Shown here: in pieces, positions 1 to 12,068 of the stretch | Layout: the number at the start of each line of letters is the position of its first letter | How positions within the stretch are numbered: the first letter of the stretch is position 1 | NCBI GenBank assembly: GCA_021229015.1 | Contig: CM037789.1 | Coordinates: 27,615,480 to 27,679,479 of the forward strand | Length of the DNA: 64,000 bases | DNA from: Solen grandis | Lineage: Eukaryota > Mollusca > Bivalvia > Adapedonta > Solenidae | Direction: 5' to 3' | Notes under the pieces: generated by a model | Seen by the model: the letters and a program-made list of their open reading frames with translations, nothing else | What the model was told of the DNA's origin: nothing | Databases searched by the model: none | Program-made: the position numbers and the translations under genes

Positions 1-83
1 GTAGTTGTTATTGTTCATATATAAACAGGATATATGTTAACTGGCCATGCATGTCCGCTTAGGTCATTAACCTTCTGGGTTTT

Positions 84-117
84 GAGAGAGAGAGAGAGAG
101 AGAAGAAGAAGAAGAAA
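84..117. repeat. (GA)n followed by (GAA)n microsatellite
   Basis: About ten GA dinucleotides run directly into five GAA triplets. It is a simple repeat with no visible link to a larger element. Confidence 0.9.
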
Positions 118-1004
118 TGAACGTTGAGTTGCAGAGATCAAGTGTCTCCGTGATATAGTTGCGTATTTAAATACTGTCCAATGATTACATCTAAGTGTAT
201 GATCATATATCTTTTCACTAATATTTCTTATTCTTATTCTCTCACCCATTATCGTGAAATAATACCTCTTCACAGCTCAATATCGATATAAATTGTCGAA
301 ATTGAGCACATAACGTGTGCGCATTACTCATTTTGATAAAGGATGCCAGACAGTTGCGGAACCAGCGCACTTGATCTATGTTTGGGCGTTAGTACTGCTT
401 TTACAGATTCGCGGCCGTGACGTCACTTTTGAAGCTTATCATGTAATAGCTAAATATTTACAACTGAAATTTGCCTGATATTACGAATCAGGTGCTCTAT
501 TTTGAATACCAGCACGTATTTGCATTCCCGTATCTTGTTCAGCAAGTTCAGGAACAGACCTGTGTTATTTTATTCAGTCTAGGTTAAAAAACAATCCCAT
601 CTAGGAGATATTAAATCATCTTTTTTACCTGACAAAACAACTTTTTTTTTTTTTTTAGAAAATTAAAACAGCCTTATTTATGAAACTTAAAAGATGTATT
701 AACAACGATTGAACTTTTTAAGTACGAAACAATTAATGATCAAGTAAATATTTATGAATCTTAATGTGTTCGTGATTTAGAGACACGGTTTGAGAACTGT
801 GTTTTAGGCGGTTAGTCGCTCACGTGCCAAAGGAAACATCTGTTGAAACAATGAAATCAAAGAGTAGATTGTATAATAAAATTCCCCAATGTAATTAAAA
901 CTATTTTCAGAATATGTTATCCCACCAAACGAGTACTCGACGAGGCTACACAGGGGTCGCCACATGCATGCGGGTATAATACATGAGCGGATGTATTTAT
1001 CTCA
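118..1004. other. gene-free AT-rich stretch
   Basis: No recognisable gene or repeat. The only motif worth noting is a single TGACGTCA palindrome at 418-425. Frames here are short and of low complexity. Confidence 0.6.
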
Positions 1005-1029
1005 GGGCTGGGGAGGGTGGGGGTGGGGG
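1005..1029 (+). other. G-rich tract with G-quadruplex potential
   Basis: Five runs of three to five G separated by one or two bases fit the usual G3+N1-7 pattern on the plus strand. It stands alone in otherwise AT-rich DNA. Folding is inferred from the pattern only. Confidence 0.5.
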
Positions 1030-1261
1030 TCCGACATGGATATGTTGTCCAATTATGAAAATAACCATACCTGGCCAACTCTGAAATTCGCCGTGCGTGA
1101 GTGTACGTGTGGGGTCGCGAGAATCTATGAAAATTGTCGTACATGTCTTACTTTTACTTAACTCCTCTCCATTGTTGCCTCAAGTCCCTGCCTGACCATT
1201 GATAAATCCTAACAGGAAGTGCTTTAGCTGTATGAGTGAATACTATCGCGGTGACAGAGAC

Positions 1262-1447
1262 ATATATAGTGGTGTCACATTGTAGTATCACGCAGTTGAC
1301 ATGTGGCGTTAAACCGCACCGAGTCACATTATCCTGACAAAAGGTCAACCCGTCCGTATATGCTAGGAGCTATTAGTTCCATTTTAAATTACTATGGTTT
1401 GTCGCGGTCATGGGTCGTTCCCACGACCTCCAGCTCCCGAGACGTAT
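1262..1447 (-). repeat. SINE family B copy (tRNA-derived), degenerate
   Basis: Read on the minus strand, a tRNA-like head (GTCTCGGGAGCTGGAGGTCG, positions 1422-1441) leads into the body signature GCGACAAACC and then the module containing CCACATGTC and GTGATACTAC. The same body recurs at 9885-10278 and 20541-20712. The B-box region is mutated, so this is an old copy. Family B is defined here by comparison of copies inside the window. The tRNA origin rests on the A/B-box-like head. Confidence 0.6.
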
Positions 1448-1585
1448 GCTCACTTTGCAAGGTAATATTCATAGTTGGCCAACATATTCAAACACACCCC
1501 ACCCCCTGAAATAAATGGCTAGATCCGTGCATGTATTTTATTGCGATTCGTGTGACGTTAATTCAGATGGACATGTCTTGATATT

Positions 1586-1845
1586 TGTTGTAGTTGTTGT
1601 TATATTGGGGTTTACCGTCGCTGCGATAGTATTTCAATCATATAGCGACGTCCAGCTAATTACAGGTGGAGGAAGACCCCGAGTACACAGAGGTACCCGG
1701 GTAGAACCGCCGATCTACCGCAAGCCAGCTGGAAGGCTTCCTCACATGAAAAATCCGAAGTCCCTACCGGGATTCGAACCCACAGCGGTGAGGGGCTGAG
1801 AGATTTGTAGTCCACGACTGTAACCACTCGGCCACGGCGGCCCCC
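1586..1845 (-). repeat. SINE family A copy 1 (tRNA-Ser-like head)
   Basis: The element reads on the minus strand: tRNA-like head with A-box TGGCCGAGTGGTTA and B-box GGTTCGAATCC, then a body with AAGGCTTCCAGCTGGCTTGC and AGCTGGACGTCGCTATATG, ending in TAAACCCC and a CAA-rich tail (TTG repeats at 1586-1602 on plus). The head resembles the type-II tRNAs (Ser/Leu). At least four related copies lie in this window, and this one is nearly full length. I did not find a convincing target-site duplication. Confidence 0.85.
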
Positions 1846-2271
1846 TTGCTAATTGTAAATAAAAAAAAATAAAACAAGTACTATGAGAAATCCAAGATAT
1901 ATTAAAAATGACCTAAATCCCGAAATGGGTGCAAGTAAATGGACAAAAAAGGACGGAATCAGAACATTACAATATACATGTAGATAAATACCAACACTTA
2001 CCGCCTTACCGTTTCAAGGGGTCCAAACCTCGCATTATTTACAAGTGCCATCCATCAAATTATGTTTTAGGGTCCCTTTATCAGGTAAAATGAATCAGGG
2101 TTGGACGTGGGAGATTGCTCTTAAAAGTTCAAATTGTATTTATATATTGTCGGAAACATATTTTACAAACAGAGAGAACAACAACAAAAAACAACAACAA
2201 CATTGACTACTAGTAGTTATTTACCGACATTTTACTGTTATGTAGTGGAAGCGAAGTATCTTCCTGTAGGT

Positions 2272-2517
2272 TGTTGTTGTGTATTGGGGTTTACCGTCGC
2301 TGGAGTATTTCAATCATATAGCGACGTCCACCTAATTACAGGTGGAGAAAGACCCCGAGTACACAGAGGTACCCGGGTAGAACCACCGACCTACCGCAAG
2401 TCAGCTGGAAGGCTTCCTTACATGTAAAATCCGAAGTCCCTACCGGGATTCGAACCCACAGCGGTAGGGGCTGAGAGATTTGTAGTCCATGACTGTAACC
2501 GCTCGGCCACGGCGGCC
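2272..2517 (-). repeat. SINE family A copy 2 with perfect 12-bp target-site duplication
   Basis: Same head, body and TTG/CAA-repeat tail as the copy at 1586-1845. It is bounded by CTTCCTGTAGGT at 2260-2271 and again at 2518-2529, so both ends of the element are fixed. This is a LINE-mobilised retroposition with a tRNA-derived pol III promoter in the head. The intact duplication suggests a fairly young insertion. Confidence 0.92.
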
Positions 2518-2689
2518 CTTCCTGTAGGTGGAGATTGGTTTATTGTTTATATACTGATATAAACATGATATTATTTTTAACAATTTGATTGATTAGGCAT
2601 ACGGCCAAATCTAAAATTTGCGATTTGCACAAAGTTCTTCAACGATTAGGCGTACAGTCATACAATTGCACACACACACATACACACAC

Positions 2690-2850
2690 ACCTCATTTAA
2701 AAAACGTTTATTTAAAATGAAGTCCAATACAACAGATTCTGCATTGTGGGAACGCATTTTGGGGTTCAACGCACTATGGGGTCTGACCCCAATTTGCGAT
2801 CGGTCTAACGCACTTCGGAGTCAGCTCCGAAAATGGACTCCAAAGTGACT
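2690..2850. repeat. cluster of short palindromes in a degenerate repeat
   Basis: TGGGGTC-T-GACCCCA (2777-2791) and TTCGGAG-TCAG-CTCCGAA (2814-2831) are perfect inverted repeats. Both follow an AACGCACT motif, and a third related stretch (ACGCATTTTGGGG) lies just upstream. The three look like degenerate copies of one unit of about 37-45 bp. Function unknown. Confidence 0.6.
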
Positions 2851-2871
2851 GGACAGCAATGCTAATATATT

Positions 2872-2874
<3 letters not shown>

Positions 2875-2924
<50 letters not shown>
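2875..2924. repeat. (AT)n microsatellite
   Basis: About 25 uninterrupted AT dinucleotides. Confidence 0.95.
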
Positions 2925-2927
<3 letters not shown>

Positions 2928-3851
2928 CCGTCATCTCATCAAGTCCTTACATGTACACTTTCAACGAATACTTCAGGTAATGCAATGCCTTCATCATTCT
3001 TGCATTGACACCTAACCGTTAACAAGACATTGGTGAATGAATTGCCGTAGGAATTCGCCAGAATAAGTTATCTCTGGCAAACAACCGGATGATAAGGACG
3101 TTGGCGCTTCGCTGTACACGAGTTCCATGAGAAACTCTAGGGAAAGCCAATGTTTTGCTTGCTATACCGTCACGATCCTCGAAGTGTTTCAAAGAGATAA
3201 AGATATTACTGAATCAGGTGCGAGACAAATCCGGATGTAGACATATCACTAGAGGGTTGTTATCAGGTTGTGCGGCAAATCAAGAGATAATCTCAGCTTA
3301 TGTCCAATTATTGCCGCGTCGGTGCCTGCTAATCCGTCACTCGATAATGCATCAATACCGGTATACATTGCATTTAGATTCTGATCTTGTAAGACAAATC
3401 CTGGAATTGATTCTGTAAGTTATTTTGCTATAAAACTCACCGCAAAAATATATAAAGTTTGAATATATACTATGATAAAATGATAAAGAATAATAAATAA
3501 ATAGATAAATAATTATGTATTAAAACAGCGATGTAGTCAAATAACAAGTGTCTGTTGTTTTATTGTATACTAAAACTACTATTATTACTACTACTACTAC
3601 TAAAAATGATAATTATAATAACGACAAAACTTATCCAGTGGTAGTGTTTACCCACTAATGATTCAAGTAGAGCCAGACCCCCCACCCCGATCATCCTATG
3701 CACAAAGTACTGGTCCAAACCTGGGGCCGCTGAGAAAGATTAGTGAAATAAACTTTTATCCTACCGTTTCACATTAGACGTAAAATAAATTTGTTGAAAA
3801 TCAAAATTAGACTTAAAATGCAAATATGACTTGACTATGAGTTGACTATTT
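2925..3851. other. gene-free stretch
   Basis: No gene or repeat family recognised. The 87-codon frame at 3155-3418 matches nothing I know and shows no exon signals. Confidence 0.5.
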
Positions 3852-3908
3852 CAGTTTACCGTCAAAGTCGACAGTATTTCAGCGACGTCCAGCTTATTAC
3901 AGGTGGAG
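3852..3908 (-). repeat. SINE family A, 3' tail fragment
   Basis: Only the tail end remains: GTTTACCGTC, GTATTTCAGCGACGTCCAGC and TTACAGGTGGAG (plus-strand reading) match the 3' part of the full family A copies, with a deletion in the middle. Confidence 0.65.
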
Positions 3909-5020
3909 TAAAATGCAAATATCTTAAATGAATCTTCTTTTAACAAATAACCATAAAATCAAATTAAGTTTTCTGTCGTAATTTCATTTATCTTTAATGT
4001 TGGGGTAAGTGATGTCTACGCTATATGTTTATTATCATACACCGATTAACCCTTAACTTAATATAGACTCATTTTGATACCTTGGCAAGAAGAGCTAAGT
4101 TTGCTAAGCACCACCCGCTATTTTCCCACAGAGACACATGAAAACACATGCTGAATGTAATGCTATGTACCTGAAAGGAAAGCGTTAGCTGACAATCAAT
4201 TTTACGCATAGTTTTTGTCAAAATGATAGAAAAGAGACTCAAAAATGAGTTACAACGATTTAGCCAATTCCTGTCATTATTTGCAAAATTCACAAAAGTA
4301 TGTTTTTTGCAAGAAATTTCATTTTATAAATGGAAGTTAAATCTTGTGATCAATACAGAAAAAAAAATGACCATGAACAGGCCAACATCGTCACAAATAT
4401 CCTTAAAAGTATTCCATTTAGAAAACAGAAATATTTGAAGATCAAAGTTCTGAATTTAGCTGATTTTAAATTTTAAGGTGTTTTCTCAAAATTCTCACTT
4501 TCTAATTATGACTAATTCCCAGCATTGAGGATCCGAAAGGCTTATTTCTTGTAACTGGTAGTAAGTTTGGTACATAAACAATACTTCTGCATAAAAGCAA
4601 GATTTGTTTTAATGTAAAATTTAATGTAGAATGCCTTTAAAGTCGCTTGTCTAAGCATGCAACGCTACGGGAAAATAGCTGATGGTGCTTAGCAAACTTT
4701 GAGTAGTATATGATATATGATCTGTTTGCTTATACGATTTTATAGCTCAGTTTCTACATAGTCCGTGTGGCAGAGAAAAAAATCATGATTTTATATACCA
4801 TTTTAATTTCAGCTAATCAATATTCACAAAGTCATAAATTTGATGAATATTCATGAGTTAGAGGGTCCTGATGGTACTCATGGCTGCCGTAAATAACGAA
4901 TAACAGAGAGAGATCGTTTAAGAAAAAAAGAACAGAAACAATTAGTAACACGCACACCAATCTGATTAAATTCAGTATAGCGAAGTGACGTTAGGAGGAG
5001 CTGATTTTTATCAGATTGTA
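3909..5020. other. gene-free AT-rich stretch
   Basis: Nothing recognised apart from the short tract GCTTAGCAAACTT, which occurs in both orientations (near 4098 and 4688). Confidence 0.5.
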
Positions 5021-5040
5021 CGCACACACACACACACACA
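5021..5040. repeat. (CA)n microsatellite
   Basis: Ten CA dinucleotides immediately before a SINE head. Confidence 0.9.
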
Positions 5041-5045
5041 AAGTC

Positions 5046-5203
5046 CCAGATGACCGATTTGTTAGAGCGCCCGCCTCGGGAGCGGAAGATCGTGGATTCG
5101 ATCCCCGGCCGGTACAAACCAAAGTCCAAAAAATGGTACTGACATAGATCCCTTGATTGGCTCAGCCTGTAAGGGTAGTTATAGGACTGGTTGGCGGCAT
5201 ATC
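5046..5203 (+). repeat. SINE family B copy, plus strand, head intact
   Basis: The tRNA-like head has the A-box region GATTTGTTAGAGCGCCCGCC and B-box GGATTCGATCC, followed by CCCGGCCGGTAC. The body CAAACCAAAG, AAAAATGGTACTG and GGCTCAGCC is the plus-strand version of the family B copies at 1262 and 9885. Head layout and the lack of a good acceptor stem argue for a SINE, not a working tRNA gene. Confidence 0.75.
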
Positions 5204-8200
5204 AAAGAAATAATCTTTTCTAAAGCATAAGCATACAGATGTAAAAATGTGAAAAGTGAGTGGTATCCTTTGGTAATGGCGGATGTGTTTTTTCGACAAA
5301 GAATTACAAGAGTATACAACAAAGCATTGGTGTTGAAATTGGACTTACAGAGCTCGAATCGGATGTTTCCTGATGCCAAACAAGGTGAAGTGCAAAATGA
5401 AAGATAATATTGTCACCAAACGCGCATGTAGTGGTCTATTTAGGCTGATAGTAGCGTTGTCAGTGCTGATTGTGACATGTTGAGATATCGAACTGAACCC
5501 GGGGCCTACAGGGACGCAGAGAGCCGCTAGACAGGGTACACTGTCGTTTGCGCAGGTAACGGCCAGCCAAGACAGTATTTAGTCACGTCCTCAAGCTCGG
5601 AACCAGGAACCAGGGCGTAGGGCTCGAAAGACCCGATAGGACGGTGAAAATGGGGAGGTTATGTCCTTTTTACGCGACATGAAGTTGTAGGTGAGAAATG
5701 ATTTGCATACTATAAATAGCAAGATTGACGATATAAATACATCTATTACATCATTACAAAGGGAAAGGGAAACCTTAAAAAAGAGAATTCTGATATTAAA
5801 TCCATGATAAGCAAGCTTATGACTAAAGTAGAGAAATTAGAGTCAGTCAAGAAAAAATAACAACATATGACATATAATTACAGTCAGAATTATAATGGAA
5901 TGATTGGAAATCGTGAACGAAAATTAGATTATACGCTTTAACATAGACTTATAAACAGAGACTGCCAGCTTATCCTTTGCCCATTTCGATTTCTGAAGAC
6001 GCGGGCGGCCAACGAGACTTCAGCGAGACCCGGACGAGATTTGAAATCAAATACATATTTATTGTAAGTTCGAATGGATATTTAATGAAATTCATATTTA
6101 TTGTAAGTTCGATAATATATATATATTGTGTCTCAATTATATTTTTTCGATTACTTTTGGCATAAACGGACATCAGTGAGGTTGATCGACCACACGATGA
6201 GACGCAATTAAGTGAATTAATCAGTAAGCAATCATTCTATATGTTTGCCGTTAAGATATGTGTTATTAACACCAGTTAAAAGAACAGGAAGACACTAACC
6301 GGCAAAAATCGAAGGGTTAATCCTGCATGTACACAAGGCTAGTCATATCGGACCAGTTAACTACCCATCTTTCTCCCTTTATCCCCCCTCCTCTCTCTCA
6401 ATTCTAGTAAAACTAAAATAAGAACTCAAATCATGCATCCGTCTAAATTTTTTCCTTCATTTAAACTCACTTTAGCTTTAATCAGTAGATTTACTAAAAC
6501 TATTTGGAAAGTAGTTTTTGTTTTGTATGATTCCCCAAATCCTCACCGAAATATCCGGTACCCGTGTGACAGGTGGACGCGCTCTCGTTAATCATTTCTA
6601 TGTTCAGATCACTTATGATGAGTAAAAACACCAAAACAATACAAAATGTCTCTAAATTTATATCCAATGCTTTTAAACTGAGAGATGATAAACTCAGTCA
6701 ATTAGCTGCTTCTTAAAATTATATAGAGATTTACATCCATTTATTTCTTTAAAGTAGTTTACATAGAATATATAATAATGTAGCAGACTATCTATGTGTT
6801 GTTTATTTCTATTATTATTATTATTTGTTTGTTTGTTTGTTCATGTTGTTTTTTTGTGTGTTTGTTTAACCTACCGTGGCCATATTTAATAGTTATGTGT
6901 TTGTGAATGGCCGATTGGCCAATAAATTTAAAACTTGAAAACTTGTTAACTATCGAGGCACGTTATTATGGAAAGCTGCAAATCTCTGTTTATAAGTCTC
7001 TGGCTTTGATAAGCATGAAATAAACGGAAAAATGGTTGATATCGATGTAAGATCGCATTCAATTTCCTGTATGTGAGAGAATGTGCAAAACCGATTGATG
7101 CATAAATTCTTATCAAAGTAGCACCTTGCGAAAAAATACAAGTAATTGTTTATAAAAACAAAGAATTCCGAACATTTTTAAATTTCAAAATGCTTGGTGG
7201 CATATCAATTTCACTTTTATATTTCTTCAAACTGTTCTAAAAATGGTGGTAGTGTGTGCTTTTCGCGTGCTTTTTGTATAAATGGTTGAAATATGCGGGA
7301 CGTAAAAGCCCGTAAACATGAAGCGATAAACTTTAATTATGACGACCTGCAGTACTGTACAACTCTAGGGATTCTGCTAATGTACTGCGTGAAATCTTTT
7401 TGTGGTCACATTTTTTTTCCTTCATCCTACTTGCATAGCAACTTATATACGCTAATGCCTTTGAGTTTTCTTTCCCTTCAAACTTTGATAGAATGTGAAC
7501 CATTTTTAAAATAACTAGTTTTTCCCCTTCAGATGTTTAGCTTGTATTCCTGTGAGTTAAATAATGCGCAACTTTTGAACGTTCTACATGCCTGAAACAT
7601 ACTTAATATGTCTGGCGAACGTATTTACAAATAAAACTCATCAGGAAACCAGTTTTGCCTTTGCCTTAATATCTTATCGTATAAACGTCCTTATAAAAAT
7701 GCACTAAAACGGAGAATATAAAGTAATTCGATACTGATGAGATATATCGATATTTTTTTTCTGATGCATGTCATACAAAGTCTCATTAAAGTTGTGTGGT
7801 TGAGAAATAACCGTAAAAGCAAAATCTAATATCGTGAGATTTGACAATCATTAATATCTTAGTGAAGCACTATGACACTAATTGACAGGTTCTTCTCATA
7901 ACGAAACATTCAGATCTTCTGTTTCTGTATAAACTATATAAATTGTTCCATCATTAGCGCAAAACATTTTCCTGCAAACCCAACATTAACTGAAATAGGT
8001 TTATGTCACCGTACAAAATTAAACCGACATTTTTTGAAAAAGGCACCTTATTTTTTTATCTCTGTAATTAAGACTGTTCCAAGAATTGAAATATTTTATG
8101 CAAAATTACTTTTTTAACTCTACACTATCTTAACAAGTCAAAAACAAGTTCCCCTTTGTAAATAACAACCCATGTTTATATAGCTTTTCAGTTACCTGAC

Positions 8201-8639
8201 AAACAATTCGGAATTATCTGAATGGTCTATTTAATTTTTCGACTTTGCAACGTTGCCCAGGTAACACAGCGAGCCTATGCCAAAAGATCTATACAAAAAG
8301 AAAGAAAATGCCTACAATTATTTACGGATGGTATGGTTTAAGTGACCGTATAATAATTTAACAGCTAATTAATTAAGCATATTTTTTCCTTGTGACATAA
8401 TTATTTATGAATTGTTAATCGCCTATGTAATTCTTCCTCTACATCTCTCTTCGTATGAATCCGTTTTAAGATAGGTAATATTTAGTTATAGTCTACATTC
8501 AAGCTGGTGTCCGTTCAGGCGACTTTACATGTTTACCCCCTGGTCATTGGGTACATTCGTAAATTCCTTGGCGCTAGGAGATCATGTGCATTGTGCATAA
8601 CCAGAATAACCTTCGCCGGTATCCATTGATATACCTGGG
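5204..8639. other. gene-free AT-rich stretch of 3.4 kb
   Basis: No gene seen. It holds a small imperfect duplication (CATATTTATTGTAAGTTCGA near 6053 and again near 6092) and low-complexity TTTG/TTAT runs around 6810-6870. Frames of 60-75 codons at 6950-7141 and 7293-7514 show no family resemblance. Confidence 0.55.
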
Positions 8640-8745
8640 TAGAGTGGAACTAGTTAAGCGGCGACCTGGCCGAGATTCGAACCACGATTCTCGAACCGTG
8701 ATCCGAGGTATATCTTGCTTTCTAAAACATCGATGTCGTAGAGTG
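8640..8745 (-). repeat. tRNA-derived SINE fragment
   Basis: On the minus strand GGTTCGAATCTCGG is a good B-box, preceded by an anticodon-arm-like stem around TTCGAGAATCG and followed by CCAGGTCGCC. The A-box side is weak. Probably a diverged tRNA-headed SINE of a family different from A and B. Confidence 0.4.
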
Positions 8746-9884
8746 GATAATTATCAGAACATGTTTTTATAAAAATCAAGCTGTTTTTTTTATTTTGTTT
8801 TGTTTTTTATATATATTTTCATGTGCTCGAGGAAAGAAAAAAAAAATAACCATTCATATAGCTCCTTTGGGGAATAATGGTGTGACATTGTCGTTATCTA
8901 TGATTATAAAGTCCAAAATACACGGAGTAATGTTGTTAATAATAATAAAATATGCTTTAATCATAAAAAACCAAATTATCGTGTTAACATAAGTATCTGA
9001 AATTGCGTCATAGTAGTGTACCTATTAATCAATTAAGGCTCTTGTGATTTATCTTAGATATCTTGGTATCCTGTGTTTCTTTGATAAAACGGCATCTTAG
9101 TTGTCTTTATATTTTACCGATGTAGGAATCTTAAACACATGACGTAAACGCAGAACATGCAGGGGGTGAACCTATTCGAGAAGCCTTGTTTAGTGCAGCG
9201 TCGGAAACCCACGAGCGCTCATTCCGTTACTTCATCCATCGCCAGCGGGATTATTTGTTAGCATTTGCTTGTTATTGATTATTTGAAAAGCAGTTCACCA
9301 TTTGCAGCCCCGCTAGGTAGTAGGGATTTTTGACTCTACGATACTCTCGTACTTACCGTAGTGCAGTGTGATGTAATCACTGTGCGGAGGGTATTACTGA
9401 CTTACTGATTTTATATCTTCATATGAAGAGTACACATTTATGTAAAAAGCATTTTGATTGGTCGACGTACCTCTTATGAACTTCTTTATGACGATAAAGT
9501 GATAGCAAAGTATCCCACGGCTGACAGATGTAAAAGGCAGTCGTGGGTATCCGACGCTTAGTTAAGTGATAACCGAGAATAAATTGAAACATAATCTTAA
9601 TTTATCGTTCGAAAGTCCCAGAAACATTTATATCGACTCAAAGCCTGAAGAATGTAGAACTCCAATATTTAATGACATTGAGAATTTAGAATTTACACAA
9701 TTCGAGGACTTGGTGAAAACTGTCATGGTAACTATATACGAATAAAGAAGGAGTTACAGTAGTTTTGCATAAAGCCTTCGATAATTTATTATGTGTTATT
9801 TGGTAGCTTAGGTTAAACGTCCTATCGTCAGTACTTCAGTCAGTTGATGAATTTTGTCTACGAGACAGATGTAAAGGGCTGTTT
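8746..9884. other. gene-free AT-rich stretch
   Basis: No gene recognised. A short family-B-like tail (GTTAAACGTCCTATCGTCAG, near 9813) occurs just before the next SINE. Confidence 0.5.
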
Positions 9885-10278
9885 ATTTATTGGGTTTAAT
9901 GTCCCACCGACAGTATTTCAGTCATTTAGAGATGATGCTACTTAAGACAAATCTAGTGCTGCTGCCACGCTGTAGTATCACGCCGTAGACATGTGGCATG
10001 ATACCACACCCAGTCACATTATTCTGACACCGGGCCAACCGGCCCCGGAACTACTTTTATATACTGAGCGCCAAGCAGGGGAGCTATAGCAGTACCATTT
10101 TTGACGACTTTGGTATGTCGCGGCCATGTAAAGGCCTACCTCAATGTGATACCAGGCCATTGATAAATGGAATGATACCACACCAATGTTATCCTTCTGA
10201 CACTGGCTAAACTTTGTTCCAAACAACAACTTTCTGGTTACGGGACGGAAAAACTTACCCCTCGGCCACCGAGAATTG
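9885..10278 (-). repeat. SINE family B copy with tail, body and head remnants
   Basis: In minus-strand order: an A-box-like GGTGGCCGAGGGGTAAG (about 10258-10274); a partial body repeat (10140-10215); the full body with GGTATCATGCCACATGTC, GGCGTGATACTACAGC and GGCTGGTTGGCC-like spacer; and the tail ACTGTCGGTGGGACATTAAA. The body module occurs twice, so this is either two truncated insertions or an internal duplication. Confidence 0.65.
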
Positions 10279-11662
10279 GTTACATTATGTTATCAATGGG
10301 ATGTTCATGCAGGACACGAAATTAAAATGTTCGAATATTTATACTTATGGTGATAATACTATTGATGATTTTTAATTGAGAAATATTCTAATTTGATGTG
10401 TTTCATGGAATGCAGACCAGGCACAATGCATACCTGGCCCAACGTTCTGTAGAGAACACCAAATGAAAGTTTAATCAAACAAGAAATATATCAAAAGTTC
10501 ACCATGGTTCTCGAGGCAGCAGTATCATGTTGTTTCTCCAATAATAGCGTGAATCAACTGGTACCTTGACCAAACTTGTGCACAAATATACTTTATTTAA
10601 ACCAACACGTTATGCTGTCAACCGATAGACCGTATATTGGCTTAAACTTAAAATTCAGAGGAAAAAAAATGTCCATCTTCAGGATATCAGGCACAGTGTT
10701 CTCGAAAAAATATAGATCACTTAAATCTTAAACTTAAGGTGTGGTTATAACGCTTGATATAATTTAGTTTTAGTTAAAGTCTAAGTTCGTAATTAAGTAT
10801 TTATATCCTCAATAACTTGAAACAATGGCGTCAAAGATTGCTCCTTAAGTTAAGGTTTGATAAATGGTACAATTTAACCAGGAAAAAAGATTGACAAGTT
10901 ACCAGAGGTTTCATCGTGACCTCTATTCACGAATTAATTTTATTTTTCCCCCTAATTTTGAGTTGTCTAAAACTTTATCAATACGACCACTATTACGACG
11001 GGTCAACTGATCAGGGCCGTTATGTAATGCATGTATACATCCATCGTCGGAAACCCCGGCTAATTTATTCCGTTTCACTACATGAAATCATGTAGATGAT
11101 ATCGATCGAGCGTGTGTATTCGACGATGATGTACATTTTAAGAGGGCTACCTCGAGATTTATATGTATATATATATATATGAAAAACAAAAGTTTTCTCA
11201 ACAGAATATGGATAGTCCTGTTCTGGTCAGCATTTACAATAATTCAAAGTGGAGTAAAATGAAGCGTGTCTGATTGGTCAATGAGTAAACGCTTTACCTA
11301 ATATAGAATACAAAGCAGGCCCCTGTTCTCCGGGTCTACTCTGATTGTAGCTCAAATTCCAAACAGTCTGCGTGACACAGAAAAATCCATTGTTTAGTAT
11401 ATCTTTTTTTTTTTTGAGTCTTATTGGTATAAACATTTGAAAAAAATATGGGACGTGCAAGAAAATATATTCTTGACAAAACTTGGGAATCAAATGTTTT
11501 GCGTGAACTATTATTTTTAGACTTGTTCCAATCTATAGGCGGGTAGGTTTTTTCTGCAAGGCAAATATCAAAACATCAAATATTGCATGTGCAGGCAAGA
11601 TTTAAAAGCCACCAATTATGGTATTTACATATCTATCATTAATACTTACATAATATACACAA
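10279..11662. other. gene-free AT-rich stretch
   Basis: Nothing recognised. A short AT run sits at 11163-11180. The 71-codon minus frame at 11278-11493 is low complexity. Confidence 0.5.
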
Positions 11663-11690
11663 AAACAACAACAACAACAACAACAACAAA
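11663..11690. repeat. (CAA)n microsatellite
   Basis: About nine CAA triplets. CAA tracts also form the tails of family A SINEs here, but no SINE body is attached to this one. Confidence 0.85.
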
Positions 11691-12029
11691 AAACAGAAAC
11701 AAAAATGATATTCAGGCAACCTCCTGGTACTGATGCCAAGGAGTCTAGACTGCGTCTGCAGGGAAAAATCAGGTTTAGCAATGACCTAGTTCTTGACCCA
11801 TTTATTTATTTACAAGAATCTTAATTGTATTTACAGACAAGGGGCTGCATTTTCATTTAATAAAAACTCGTAAACTAGCATTACTTAATTCCATTGATTT
11901 CTAAGGGTCTGTATTCTTTTATTTTCTTTTTCTTAATTAAAATTTAAATAGGATTAAGTTCTCCACTGTTCGCGTTATTCTCAGAGTTTTAGCCTATCTT
12001 GCAGCAATTCCCTATCGCTAAAATTCTCA

Positions 12030-12034
<5 letters not shown>

Positions 12035-12066
<32 letters not shown>
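12035..12066. repeat. poly(A) tract
   Basis: About 31 consecutive A, followed by GAAAGAAAAAAG. It could be the tail of a retroposed sequence, but the sequence upstream shows no recognisable element. Confidence 0.85.

Positions 12067-12068
<2 letters not shown>

Noticed and set aside
5046..5115. Possible functional tRNA gene
   Set aside because: A and B boxes are good, but acceptor ends do not pair and the SINE body follows directly. The same applies to the heads at 1800, 2480, 16879, 20320, 22194 and 37441.
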